Position numbers and translations under genes: made by a program. Shown in pieces: positions 33,666 to 41,901 of a stretch of 50,223 bases of DNA. Source of the stretch: CAZQKW01 sp964594075 (GTDB lineage: Bacteria > Desulfobacterota > WTBG01 > CAIYCZ01); contig CAZQKW010000028.1 in NCBI GenBank assembly GCA_964594075.1, positions 1-50,223 on the forward strand. The letters run 5' to 3'. The stretch's first letter is position 1. Every line of letters starts with the position of its first letter. Below the pieces are notes generated by a model. The model was not told the DNA's origin, made no database searches, and saw only the letters and a list, made by a program, of their open reading frames with translations.

Positions 33666-34334
33666 GTGACTCATAAGAAATCTTCTACGCACCATAAAGA
33701 AGAACATACTACTGATATTGACCAAAAATCCCCAAAAGACCTGTCGTCTGAAAAACATGCTGATCATAAACGCGCAGGAGAAAAGACAGCCGATATGAAT
33801 GCAGGCGCACAAGAGCATGCCGAAAGTCTTAAAACTCAGCTTGATCAAATAGAAAAAGAGAAACAGGAACTCTATGACCGGTTGTTGCGCACGATGGCTG
33901 ATTTTGATAATCATCGCAAGCGCGTCAGCAAGGAGAAGGAAGACTTGCTGCGTTATGGCAATGAAAAGCTGTGCAGGGAACTGCTGCCGGTGATAGACAA
34001 TTTTGAGCGGGCTCTTGAACAGGCAGAGAACTCACCAGACAGCCAGGCCCTGCGAGAAGGCATTCAGATGATACTCAAACAATTCATAACGGTGCTGGAA
34101 AAGTTTGGGGTAAAACATTTTACCTCTGTCGGCCACCAGTTTGATCCTAATAAACATGAAGCAATGGTGCATCAGGAAAGCAGCGAGCATGAGGAGAATT
34201 CCGTAATTTCTGAATTTCAGAAGGGCTATTATCTCCATGACCGGCTGTTGCGGCCTGCGCTGGTCGCTGTGGCCAAAAAACCGGCAGAGATTAAACAAGC
34301 GGAAGATATTCCGTCAGACGTAACGCTTCATTAG
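33666..34334 (+). CDS. grpE: Nucleotide exchange factor GrpE
   Basis: This 222-residue GrpE releases ADP from DnaK. A charged, His/Lys/Glu-rich and probably disordered region of about 60 residues precedes the long coiled coil (QLDQIEKEKQELYDRLLRTM), followed by DFDNHRKRVSKEKEDL and the beta domain (FDPNKHEAM, KGYYLHDRLLRPALV). The start is GTG at 33666 with GGAGG in front; a longer frame from 33639 would lie inside hrcA. The usual next gene, dnaK, is not present; 414 bp of non-coding DNA follow. Confidence 0.95.
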   Translation: MTHKKSSTHHKEEHTTDIDQKSPKDLSSEKHADHKRAGEKTADMNAGAQEHAESLKTQLDQIEKEKQELYDRLLRTMADFDNHRKRVSKEKEDLLRYGNEKLCRELLPVIDNFERALEQAENSPDSQALREGIQMILKQFITVLEKFGVKHFTSVGHQFDPNKHEAMVHQESSEHEENSVISEFQKGYYLHDRLLRPALVAVAKKPAEIKQAEDIPSDVTLH

Positions 34335-34397
34335 AAGTCTTTTAAAAACGTGATCGTATAAGGTCTATATTCTGAGACGTATTCCTCACGAGCCGTC

Positions 34398-34466
34398 GAT
34401 TCTTCCATCGTTACACTCCTTCAGAGTGGCGGGGCGCAAGGAGATTCTTCACTTTTGCAGAATTGC
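34398..34466. repeat. Two partial arms of the GTCATTCTGA-type repeat
   Basis: The right-arm pattern GATTCTTC...TCAGAATG is seen twice in tandem: at 34398-34430 (ending TTCAGAGTGGC) and at 34441-34466 (GAGATTCTTCACTTTTGCAG and on). No clear left arms remain. I read them as eroded copies of the element at 29294. Confidence 0.5.
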
Positions 34467-34650
34467 ATTTTCAGCAGCAGACTGTTAAAACTGTTGACTA
34501 TTGAGCATGGTCTGTTATCTCCCTCCCTCCATTTCTTTCTCGTTACCTCAAAATAACCTTTTAATGTTACTTTTAATTTGTCTTTTTGTTTAAAAGGACA
34601 CGTTATACCATACCGCATTAAGTATAAAAAAATAAAATAAATTAATTAAA

Positions 34651-34678
34651 TTGACATATATGAAAAATATTTTATAAT
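34651..34678 (+). promoter_or_regulatory. Consensus sigma-70 promoter of the subtilase gene
   Basis: TTGACA (34651-34656), 16 bp, TATAAT (34673-34678): both boxes are perfect. The region in front is almost pure A/T, which could act as an UP element. The leader of roughly 65 nt ends with AAGGTG before the ATG. Confidence 0.85.
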
Positions 34679-34748
34679 AGAAATGGCATAAGATTATTAG
34701 TTCAGTAAAAAATAAAATACATTATCTAATAAATTAAGGTGCTATTGT

Positions 34749-36887
34749 ATGAAAAAATTAATGGTTATTGTTGCCTTATTTTTTTTGCTTAATAAGTTTA
34801 ATTGTTTTGCAGCAGAAATCATGAATAGCGCTACAGGCGATCCTGGAATCGGTAATTCTGCGGGTTATGTTTTGAATCGTATTGTGGTGAAGTTCGATTC
34901 TGCCACCTTGAAAGCTGTTAATGATACGATGTTTCAACAAGCCAGAACTGGTATTCCGGATATAGATACTATCTCGCAACGTCATAAGGCGGTTGCGATA
35001 AAAAGGCAATTTCTCGGGCCAAAAACCAAAAAATTTTATCGGGGCAACATAATAGATCTGAGCGGTTGGCATAAAATAGAATTTGCAGAAAATATTGACC
35101 CGGTTGCTGTAATTGAAGAATATAAGTCAGCGCCCGGCGTTATAGATGCGCAGCCTATAAGCATTCATCCGATTGATAAAACTCCCATAGAACAATTTTA
35201 TGATCGGCAGTGGCATTTGCCAAAGATGCAGGCTCCCGCTGCCTGGGATATTCAGACCGGAAATCAGGCCATTATCGTTGCAGCTCCAGATACCGGAGTT
35301 CGCTATTTTGCACAAGACCTCGGCGGATCAAATGCTACCTATGAGACACCCGCCAATGTGGATGGCAACATGTGGATAAACTGGGCAGAGAAAAATGGCA
35401 CGCAGGGTATCGATGATGACGGAAACGGCTATGTGGATGATTGGATAGGGTGGGACTTTGTGGCTCAGGCAACGACCTCGTGTGATTCCTTTGAGGATTG
35501 TGCTATTCAGGATAATGATCCCCGGGATGCTCATGGCCACGGGACACACTGTGCGGGGAATCTTGGTGCGATTAATAACAATGGGGAAGCTGGATCGTCA
35601 TTGACCGGCGGCTGGGGAAATGGCACGCTTGAACCGCAGGGGAACGGTGTTAAAGTAATGGCGCTGCGTATCGGCTGGTCAGCGTCTCAGGGGCTTGCCG
35701 GCTATGTAGAGATGGATTATGCCGCTGAGGCGCTGTATTATGCGGCCAATAAAGGAGCGCGGATAGCATCCTGCAGTTGGGGCTCGGAAAATACCGGCGG
35801 ACTTGGAGACGCCATAGATTATTTTCTTGCCCATGGCGGTTTAATTTTTAAGGCGGCAGGAAATGAGAATAAAGATGTGAGCGCCACCGGTGATTACATG
35901 TGCAGTCGTGATGATGTGGTGTGTGTCGCTGCCTCTGACCAAAATGATTGCAAAGCATCTTTTTCCAATTACGGCAGTTGGGTTGATATGTTAGCGCCGG
36001 GGACAAACATCTGGAGCCTGGTGCATCTGTGGTATGACCCGGCTGAAGATTATTTTGCGGCGATGGACGGGACCTCCATGGCAACGCCTCTGGCGGCAAG
36101 CGTCGCAGCGCTCATCTGGTCGGTAAATCCGTCTCTTACAGCCAATCAAGTGAAAGTCCAGCTTTACGGCAGCGCTGACAATATATATGCCTTGAGCTGC
36201 AATGCAAAATACAATGGGAAACTCGGAGCCGGCAGAATAAATGCGTTCAGAGCAGTCCAGATTGACGGCGATGGCGATGGTGTTGCGGATTATCAGGACA
36301 ATTGCCCGCACAACCCGAATGGTCCAAATCTGGGCAGTTGTTCGGCAACGTCAGACAACCCGGGAATCGTATGCAGCGGCGATGCCGATTGTGTTATTGG
36401 TTGTTCATCTAACGGGTTGTGTATTAACGACCAGAGGGATAGTGATGGAGATGGAATCGGCGATGTGTGTGATGGAACTCCTCTAACGACGACTATATCG
36501 CCTGCCACCTCCACTACGTCAGTATTTCCTACTACAACGACGACCTCTGCGCTACCGATTACTACTACCACCGTATTAACAACAACCACAACCACGCCTC
36601 CCATGCCGTCTGCTCCGACCAACCTTTCGGCCACGGCCGTTTCCACCAACCAGATAAATCTCGCGTGGACAGACAACAGCACCAACGAGACTGGATTCAG
36701 AATCGAGCGCGCCGCGTCATCTTCAGGGCCATTCAGCGAGATTGCAACAGTCGGCGCCAATGTTACCGCTTATTCAAACACCGGGTTGAAACGCAACACA
36801 ACCTACTATTACCGGGTGCGCGCGTATAATGTTTCGGGTAATTCCGGATATTCTAATACTGCTGCAGCTAAAACGTTTAAACAGTAG
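34749..36887 (+). CDS. Secreted subtilisin-like (S8) protease with TSP3 repeats and FN3 domain
   Basis: This 712-residue modular protease has a signal peptide (about 1-21, ending CFAA), a propeptide-like region to about 140, and an S8 catalytic domain. The triad is D181 (PDTGV), H264 (HGHGTHCAG) and S443 (GTSMATP), with the oxyanion Asn N372 (AAGNE). After it come calcium-binding thrombospondin type 3-like repeats (DGDGDGVADYQDNCP and DSDGDGIGDVCD, about 505-576), a Thr-rich linker (about 580-617) and a C-terminal FN3 domain (620-712). Many cysteines suggest disulfides outside the cytoplasm. It has its own promoter and terminator and no operon partners, and the surrounding DNA is more AT-rich, so it may be a later insertion between grpE and the cytochrome genes. 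Confidence 0.92.
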   Translation: MKKLMVIVALFFLLNKFNCFAAEIMNSATGDPGIGNSAGYVLNRIVVKFDSATLKAVNDTMFQQARTGIPDIDTISQRHKAVAIKRQFLGPKTKKFYRGNIIDLSGWHKIEFAENIDPVAVIEEYKSAPGVIDAQPISIHPIDKTPIEQFYDRQWHLPKMQAPAAWDIQTGNQAIIVAAPDTGVRYFAQDLGGSNATYETPANVDGNMWINWAEKNGTQGIDDDGNGYVDDWIGWDFVAQATTSCDSFEDCAIQDNDPRDAHGHGTHCAGNLGAINNNGEAGSSLTGGWGNGTLEPQGNGVKVMALRIGWSASQGLAGYVEMDYAAEALYYAANKGARIASCSWGSENTGGLGDAIDYFLAHGGLIFKAAGNENKDVSATGDYMCSRDDVVCVAASDQNDCKASFSNYGSWVDMLAPGTNIWSLVHLWYDPAEDYFAAMDGTSMATPLAASVAALIWSVNPSLTANQVKVQLYGSADNIYALSCNAKYNGKLGAGRINAFRAVQIDGDGDGVADYQDNCPHNPNGPNLGSCSATSDNPGIVCSGDADCVIGCSSNGLCINDQRDSDGDGIGDVCDGTPLTTTISPATSTTSVFPTTTTTSALPITTTTVLTTTTTTPPMPSAPTNLSATAVSTNQINLAWTDNSTNETGFRIERAASSSGPFSEIATVGANVTAYSNTGLKRNTTYYYRVRAYNVSGNSGYSNTAAAKTFKQ

Positions 36888-36906
36888 CGGCGGCAGAGGA
36901 TCAGTT

Positions 36907-36941
36907 AAAGGCAGGAGCTGATATAAATTTCTCCTGCCTTT
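36907..36941 (+). terminator. Intrinsic terminator of the subtilase gene
   Basis: AAAGGCAGGAG pairs perfectly with CTCCTGCCTTT (11 bp, 13-nt loop), followed by CTGTTT. It lies 19 bp after the stop codon. Confidence 0.85.
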
Positions 36942-37201
36942 CTGTTTGCAGAAAGCCGTTTTTTTAAGTAGTATTGAAACATACATGATGCGTTAATAGC
37001 CAAAAACGGGAATTGTTTCCATTCGTTGCCACAGGGCTTCTGGCTGATATGCGTGCACTGACGGATTTTTTTCACAGGGTTATTGTAACGGTGATTGCGA
37101 GAAGCTGGAGCAGGGCGACAATCCCAGATTTCCAAGGCAAGAATAACTGGTCAACCTGCTGTTCTGGGCACGATTGGCAAAAGTGTTTTTTTAGAGGCGG
37201 C

Positions 37202-38491
37202 ATGAAGAAGATAGTGAACCCTGTTTTTAGTTTTGTCAGCTCGCTTAATCTCACGATCTTTATTCTCTGTGCCGCAACCTTGATTTTTATTTTACAAATA
37301 GTGCGCGAGAAACTCGCGGTATTGCCCTCATGGAATTGGCTCTCTAAAATTCCGGAGTTTGATTTTTACCATTCAAAAATTTTCATAATACTTTTTGTCC
37401 TGTTTTGTATAAACTTGGTGGCGTGCAGCCTAAAACGAATACCGCGCACGATAGCTGTTTACCGGAGTTCTTCAAAGACGCCCGATGATGCTTTTATAGC
37501 TTCGCTGCCGGATGTGTTGCAATGTAGCGTGGAAAATGATCGGGTGACAACCGAGAAACTGCGGGCGATAGTTGCTGCGAACTTCAAAGCGCCATGTCTG
37601 GTAAAGGAGCAAGGCGATACACTCTATCTGTTTGCAGAAAAAGGCAAATACACGCATCTGGGGTTTTACTTGGCGCATATCTGTATTTTGTTTATCGCTA
37701 TTGGCACGATGATTTCGACAACCGGTTTCCAATACTCATTTGATATTGCCACGGGACAACTGCTTGACCCTTTTGTGGTGCGAAACAGTGCCCGACAGGA
37801 AAAAGTCCTTGATTTTGCCTTGCGCTGTGATGACCTTAAAACGGTCTCCTATGGAGCATCATCGAAACTCAAGAAACACCTCAGCACGGTTTCCATCTTG
37901 CAAAACGGAGTGATCGTTAAAAGGCAGGATTTGGATTTCGGCACCCACCTGACGTATAAGGGCGTGGACATTTATCAGGACCGCTTCAGCAAAACGGTTA
38001 CCTATGCACGGGTGCAGGTGAGCGATTCAACGGGCGCGCAAAAGGATTACGAGTTAAAAATCGGCGACAGCTTCACGGTCGGGGATACCGATGAAAAGTT
38101 CAGACTTACGCGTATCAGGCAGGATGCAGTACAGCTCACGTCACTATCATCGCCGCGATCTCTCTGGATAAGCAAGAATCCAGCATTTTTTCCAGAACCT
38201 CATTTGCAAAATTATCGGTTCAGCCTAATTGAACTTGTCCAAAGGGAAACGACCAGCCTTAAAGCAATTTATGATCCCGGCAAGAATGTAATCTGGTATA
38301 GTTTTATTTTTATGATAGCGGGTTTCAGCATCTGCTTTTTTCTCTCACATCAGCGGCTGTGGGTAAAGGTGAACAGACAGGAATGCTGCAACCGGGTTGT
38401 GCTTGGCGGATCAGCTACCAAGAACCGCCATCATCTCGCTGTCATGATCCATAAAATTAAAGATGACTTGGAGAAAGGGTTACCTGCATGA
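37202..38491 (+). CDS. resB: Cytochrome c biogenesis protein ResB
   Basis: This is a 429-residue System II cytochrome c assembly protein. Three hydrophobic segments lie in the first 190 residues (LNLTIFILCAATLIFILQ, FIILFVLFCINLVACSLK, LAHICILFIAIGTMIS) and one near the C-terminus (YSFIFMIAGFSICFFLS); a large soluble, periplasmic-type region lies between. I chose ATG 37202, preceded by AGAGG, over a longer frame from 37013 whose extra 63 residues are unlike the family. With CcsA it handles heme export and attachment to apocytochromes c. The stop overlaps the start of ccsA by 4 bp. Confidence 0.92.
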   Translation: MKKIVNPVFSFVSSLNLTIFILCAATLIFILQIVREKLAVLPSWNWLSKIPEFDFYHSKIFIILFVLFCINLVACSLKRIPRTIAVYRSSSKTPDDAFIASLPDVLQCSVENDRVTTEKLRAIVAANFKAPCLVKEQGDTLYLFAEKGKYTHLGFYLAHICILFIAIGTMISTTGFQYSFDIATGQLLDPFVVRNSARQEKVLDFALRCDDLKTVSYGASSKLKKHLSTVSILQNGVIVKRQDLDFGTHLTYKGVDIYQDRFSKTVTYARVQVSDSTGAQKDYELKIGDSFTVGDTDEKFRLTRIRQDAVQLTSLSSPRSLWISKNPAFFPEPHLQNYRFSLIELVQRETTSLKAIYDPGKNVIWYSFIFMIAGFSICFFLSHQRLWVKVNRQECCNRVVLGGSATKNRHHLAVMIHKIKDDLEKGLPA

Positions 38492-39315
38492 TAAATACCA
38501 TTCTATACAATATCTGTCCCTACCTGTATCTTGTGGGCACGCTGCTGTATCTGGTGCATGTTCTGTTTAAATCTGAGGGGATTGGGAAAGCAGCTACCTC
38601 TCTAAGCTTCGCAGGGCTGCTGGTGCACAGCGCCGGTTTTATTGCCCGGTGGATAGAGTCGTATCAGGCCAATATGGGACACCTGCCCATCCGAGGCCCT
38701 TACGAATGCCTTACCTTTTCCGCGCTCATGCTCGTTTTATTTTACCTTGCCATTGAAATTAAGATAAACACCAGGGCGTTTGGCATTTTTATCCTCCCAT
38801 TGGCGTTTCTTCTTATGGTTTACGCAACAATGAGTTCGCGAATAGACAAACAGATTATGCCCATGCCGGAAGTGCTGCAGGGCAACTATATAAATTATCA
38901 CCTCGCCTCGTGTTTCATTGGGTATGCTGCATTTGCCGTGTCATGTGTGGCAAGCATCCTTTATCTTATCAGGCGCGAAGGAAACGGGGGCGTGCTTCTT
39001 TCCCGCAGCATGCTTGACGATATCAGTTATAAAATGATTGCCATCGGATTTGTCATGTACAGCATACTCATTGTAACCGGCATGCTTCGCTCAAAAATTA
39101 TCTGGGGCAGTTACTGGCAGTGGGACCAGGTGCAGACCTGGTCGTTAATTGCATGGCTGGTCTATGCGGTGATATTGCACGGCAGGTTTACGTGGAAGTG
39201 GAGCGGCACTCTGACGGCAGCTCTTTCCATTATTGGTTTCGCATTTTCAATTATCAGTTTTCTGGTAGGAGCGGGGTTTTTGTTTTCAAGCGGTCATTAT
39301 CCGATTACCGGATAA
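38488..39315 (+). CDS. ccsA: Cytochrome c biogenesis protein CcsA/ResC
   Basis: This 275-residue polytopic membrane protein has about eight transmembrane segments and carries the tryptophan-rich heme-handling motif WGSYWQWDQVQTWSLIAWL (the WWD domain) late in the chain. The fold is that of the CcsA/ResC heme handler. It starts inside the end of resB (ATGA overlap), so the two are translated together. A c-type-cytochrome respiratory chain is implied, though no cytochrome gene lies in the window. Confidence 0.94.
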   Translation: MINTILYNICPYLYLVGTLLYLVHVLFKSEGIGKAATSLSFAGLLVHSAGFIARWIESYQANMGHLPIRGPYECLTFSALMLVLFYLAIEIKINTRAFGIFILPLAFLLMVYATMSSRIDKQIMPMPEVLQGNYINYHLASCFIGYAAFAVSCVASILYLIRREGNGGVLLSRSMLDDISYKMIAIGFVMYSILIVTGMLRSKIIWGSYWQWDQVQTWSLIAWLVYAVILHGRFTWKWSGTLTAALSIIGFAFSIISFLVGAGFLFSSGHYPITG

Positions 39316-39346
39316 CGTAATTTTATCCAAAGATGTTTGCCATTTA

Positions 39347-39457
39347 TTTGGCTTCTGGTTTTTTTTATTCGGACTCGGTGCTCTCTGAAAAAAAAAGAGT
39401 TGTGTTCAACACAGCCACCGCTCGCACCGCCCGCAACTGGTTTTACCATAAGCCAAA
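39347..39457 (+). other. Possible structured leader before the chelatase-like gene
   Basis: The 207-bp gap can fold with TTTGGCTT (39347-39354) against AAGCCAAA (39450-39457), enclosing a smaller hairpin TGTGT/ACACA (39401-39413). No cobalamin-riboswitch box was recognised. The long loop makes the outer pairing uncertain. Confidence 0.3.
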
Positions 39458-39522
39458 CGATACCAATATGAGAACACAATTCTCAGATTTCAATAGGTGA
39501 GAATCTAAAACTCAGGGTTTAT

Positions 39523-40515
39523 ATGATGCACTGCTATGTACCGATGCAACCCAAGAAATGGGGCTGCGGCGCACTTTTACTTTTGGCATTATTAACCATC
39601 GGGGCGCCATTTTTTACCGGCTGTGCTGATACCGTAGAAAAGGCAGTCATGGGCGTTATTGTCGTGACCCATGGTGCGCCCATACCTCAATGGAATGATA
39701 CTGTCATAGGCATGATACATCAGATAAAAAGCCCGTATCCGGTTGAACCAGCATTTCTGGATTTTGACGAGGAGCGAACCCTGGCTAAAGCCGTCACACG
39801 GCTTGAAGATAAAGGGGCTAATGAAATTTTAATTGTACATGTTTCGCCTTCTTCATACAGCAGTCATCATGAAGAAGTCCGCTATCTTGCAGGCTTGCGT
39901 AAAGATTTGGGATTTTACACTGCCCAGGTTGGCCCGCCACTTAAAAGCAAATCAAAGTTTGCCGTTTCGCCGTGCATGGACAGCCATCCGCTGGTTGTTG
40001 AAATAGTCAAAGATTTTGCGCGCGAACTGTCTCAAGATCCGGCGCTCGAATCGCTTATGTTAGTGGGGCATGGACCGGTTGAAGAGGTAGAAAATATCAT
40101 GTGGGTGCGACAGCTTGAAAAAATCGGGCAGGAGATACAAAAGACCATGCCTTTCAGGGAAGTTGTCTGTTTGACATTGCGGTCTGATTCTGCGGACCTT
40201 ATACGGGAGCACGCGCATGACGAAGCGCGAAGGGCGGCGCTCAGGCTTTCCGCCCAAGGGCGGGTTGTGGTCGTTATTTGTGGCGTCGGCATAAAAATGC
40301 TGCAGTTTGAATTGCAGCATTTGTTCAAAGGAATTTCCTCTATTGTCATAAGTCAGAAAGGGTTTATAAACCATCCCAACACCGTGAAATGGATTGAAGA
40401 AACTATTCATAAGGGAATGATGCAGCCGGAAGTTCCGGCAATCAACCGCGCGTGGACTATCATGGATCGGGAAACTGGCAAGCCGTTGGGAACTACCAGA
40501 TACGGGTTGCTATGA
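39523..40515 (+). CDS. Exported lipoprotein of the sirohydrochlorin/cobalt chelatase (CbiX/CbiK) type
   Basis: This 330-residue protein starts with a lipoprotein signal (KKWGCGALLLLALLTIGAPF, lipobox FTGC, lipid cysteine C34). The mature part has two chelatase-like halves: VVTHGAP with H50, a mid HHEEVRYLAG block with H115/H116, and LVGHGPVEE with H183. These histidines correspond to metal-binding positions of class II chelatases. Export is unusual; the one parallel I know is the periplasmic CbiK of Desulfovibrio, which binds heme. Lying 207 bp after resB-ccsA, it may act in heme or metal handling outside the membrane rather than in cobalamin synthesis. AGGG precedes the tandem ATGs. Confidence 0.72.
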   Translation: MMHCYVPMQPKKWGCGALLLLALLTIGAPFFTGCADTVEKAVMGVIVVTHGAPIPQWNDTVIGMIHQIKSPYPVEPAFLDFDEERTLAKAVTRLEDKGANEILIVHVSPSSYSSHHEEVRYLAGLRKDLGFYTAQVGPPLKSKSKFAVSPCMDSHPLVVEIVKDFARELSQDPALESLMLVGHGPVEEVENIMWVRQLEKIGQEIQKTMPFREVVCLTLRSDSADLIREHAHDEARRAALRLSAQGRVVVVICGVGIKMLQFELQHLFKGISSIVISQKGFINHPNTVKWIEETIHKGMMQPEVPAINRAWTIMDRETGKPLGTTRYGLL

Positions 40516-40690
40516 TCGCTATTTGAAAGGGATTCGGCCTCAAAAAAAGAACAGTTCTGCACGCCGATTTTGCTCTTTTTTATTTTCCTCAAAAATTATC
40601 CCTGAAATTCAGGTAACCCTACTGAAAATTCCCAGACGCTTTGTCTCCCCCCAAAAAAATATTTTGGGGAACGTCTTGTCGGTTATTCCC

Positions 40691-40720
40691 TTGACATTGG
40701 ATGAACGGGTAATCAATAAT
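40691..40720 (+). promoter_or_regulatory. Promoter of dnaJ, with a hairpin just upstream
   Basis: TTGACA (40691-40696), 18 bp, AATAAT (40715-40720). Just upstream CCCCAAAA pairs with TTTTGGGG (40649-40669), flanked by AGACG/CGTCT (40634-40638 with 40672-40676). That hairpin lacks a T-tract. It probably closes the upstream mRNA or is a protein site. No CIRCE element is present. Confidence 0.6.
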
Positions 40721-40752
40721 TTATTTGCAGAACAACTGTGCGAACACAAAAC

Positions 40753-41892
40753 ATGAAACCCGACTATTATAAAATACTTGAGCTCAAACCTGGAGCAACA
40801 AGCACGGAAATAAAAAAATCATACCGAAAGCTTGCACTCAAATACCATCCTGACCGTAATCCCAGCAATGCAGAGGCAGAAGAGCAATTTAAATGGATAT
40901 CCGAAGCTTATCAGGTTTTAAATGATCCAAAAAAACGTCGCCAGTATGATCGTGAATTTTTTTCGCAGCATGCTGATGTGCTGCGGGAAACTAAAAGATA
41001 TGAAGAGAGATTTTTTTATGCGCCTGCACATGACGTGCTTGGAGATTTTTTTCGCGGATTTTTTAGCAGTGCTGACGGTCGAATGCAGCCCAAAAAGCGC
41101 AGAGGCGAAGATCTGCGATATAACCTTAAAGTGCCGTTTGTTGATGCTGTTCTGGGAACAAATATTGAAATTCAGGTGCCGTATCATAAAGAATGCACCG
41201 TCTGCCATGGGACAGGAGCTAAGCCCGGCTACGGGGCGGTGGTGTGTCATGTATGCAACGGAACGGGAAAATTCAAAACCAGAAATGGCTCGCTTGAGTT
41301 TTCCCGGATTTGCCATGCCTGCAAGGGCAAAGGGTTCCTGGTGAGTTCGCCCTGTGTGAAATGCAAGGGATCAGGCACGGTGCAGGTCCAACGCTCGCTG
41401 ACCGTTCCTATTCCTGCGGGGGTGGAAACCGGCGCCAGACTGCGCTTGCGTGGACAAGGCGAAGCAGGTTACTATGGAGGACAGCCGGGAGATCTGGTGG
41501 TTGTTATTCAGTTGGAAAGACATCCGCTCCTTGAACGAGATGGTATAAATATACGCTGTGAAGTTCCTGTGCCGGTATTTAGAGCAATTTTGGGAGGGCC
41601 AATAGAAATTCCCGCAATTAAAGGAACAAAAACACTTAAAATTCCCCCAGGTGCCGCAACCGGCATGCAATTTATATTTAAAGGCGAAGGAATACCATCA
41701 TCCCGCCAGGGGAAAAACGGAGACCTGATAGTTACCCTTAAAGTGGAAATGCCTAAAAAGCTGTTGAAAAAGCAAAAAGAATTACTTAATGATTGGTGTC
41801 AAGCAGAAGCGCTGAAGTTGTATCCGCAGAGTGCAAAATTTGTTAAGGAGCTGCATAATCTTGCACAATCTACGAAGAAAGAGAGATCTTAA
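40753..41892 (+). CDS. dnaJ: Chaperone DnaJ
   Basis: This is a 379-residue type I J-protein. It has a J domain with HPD (32-34) and four CxxCxGxG zinc repeats (C148/C151, C165/C168, C187/C190, C201/C204), followed by the C-terminal substrate-binding domains (LRLRGQGEAGYYGG, GDLVVVIQLERHPL). The Gly/Phe linker is short and poor in Gly (FFYAPAHDVLGDFFRGFF). I chose ATG 40753; a GTG five codons earlier is possible, and neither has a strong ribosome site. It stands alone, 6.4 kb from hrcA-grpE, with no dnaK nearby, so it could also be a specialised DnaJ paralogue. It is convergent with tatC, 9 bp apart. Confidence 0.92.
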   Translation: MKPDYYKILELKPGATSTEIKKSYRKLALKYHPDRNPSNAEAEEQFKWISEAYQVLNDPKKRRQYDREFFSQHADVLRETKRYEERFFYAPAHDVLGDFFRGFFSSADGRMQPKKRRGEDLRYNLKVPFVDAVLGTNIEIQVPYHKECTVCHGTGAKPGYGAVVCHVCNGTGKFKTRNGSLEFSRICHACKGKGFLVSSPCVKCKGSGTVQVQRSLTVPIPAGVETGARLRLRGQGEAGYYGGQPGDLVVVIQLERHPLLERDGINIRCEVPVPVFRAILGGPIEIPAIKGTKTLKIPPGAATGMQFIFKGEGIPSSRQGKNGDLIVTLKVEMPKKLLKKQKELLNDWCQAEALKLYPQSAKFVKELHNLAQSTKKERS

Positions 41893-41901
41893 CCGTGCAC
41901 A

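Larger units (their letters stand above)
34335..34748. other. Non-coding stretch between grpE and the subtilase
   Basis: In the place where dnaK is often found there is no gene. The left half holds two partial repeat arms, and the right half becomes very AT-rich and carries the subtilase promoter. A minus-strand frame at 34421-34618 is an artefact of the repeat. Confidence 0.6.

Noticed and set aside
34421..34618. 65-codon minus-strand ORF ending KSEESPCAPPL
   Set aside because: Its end is the translation of a repeat arm, and it has no ribosome site or family.
39316..39522. Cobalamin riboswitch before the chelatase-like gene
   Set aside because: No B12-box-like sequence was found; only loosely spaced complementary segments.
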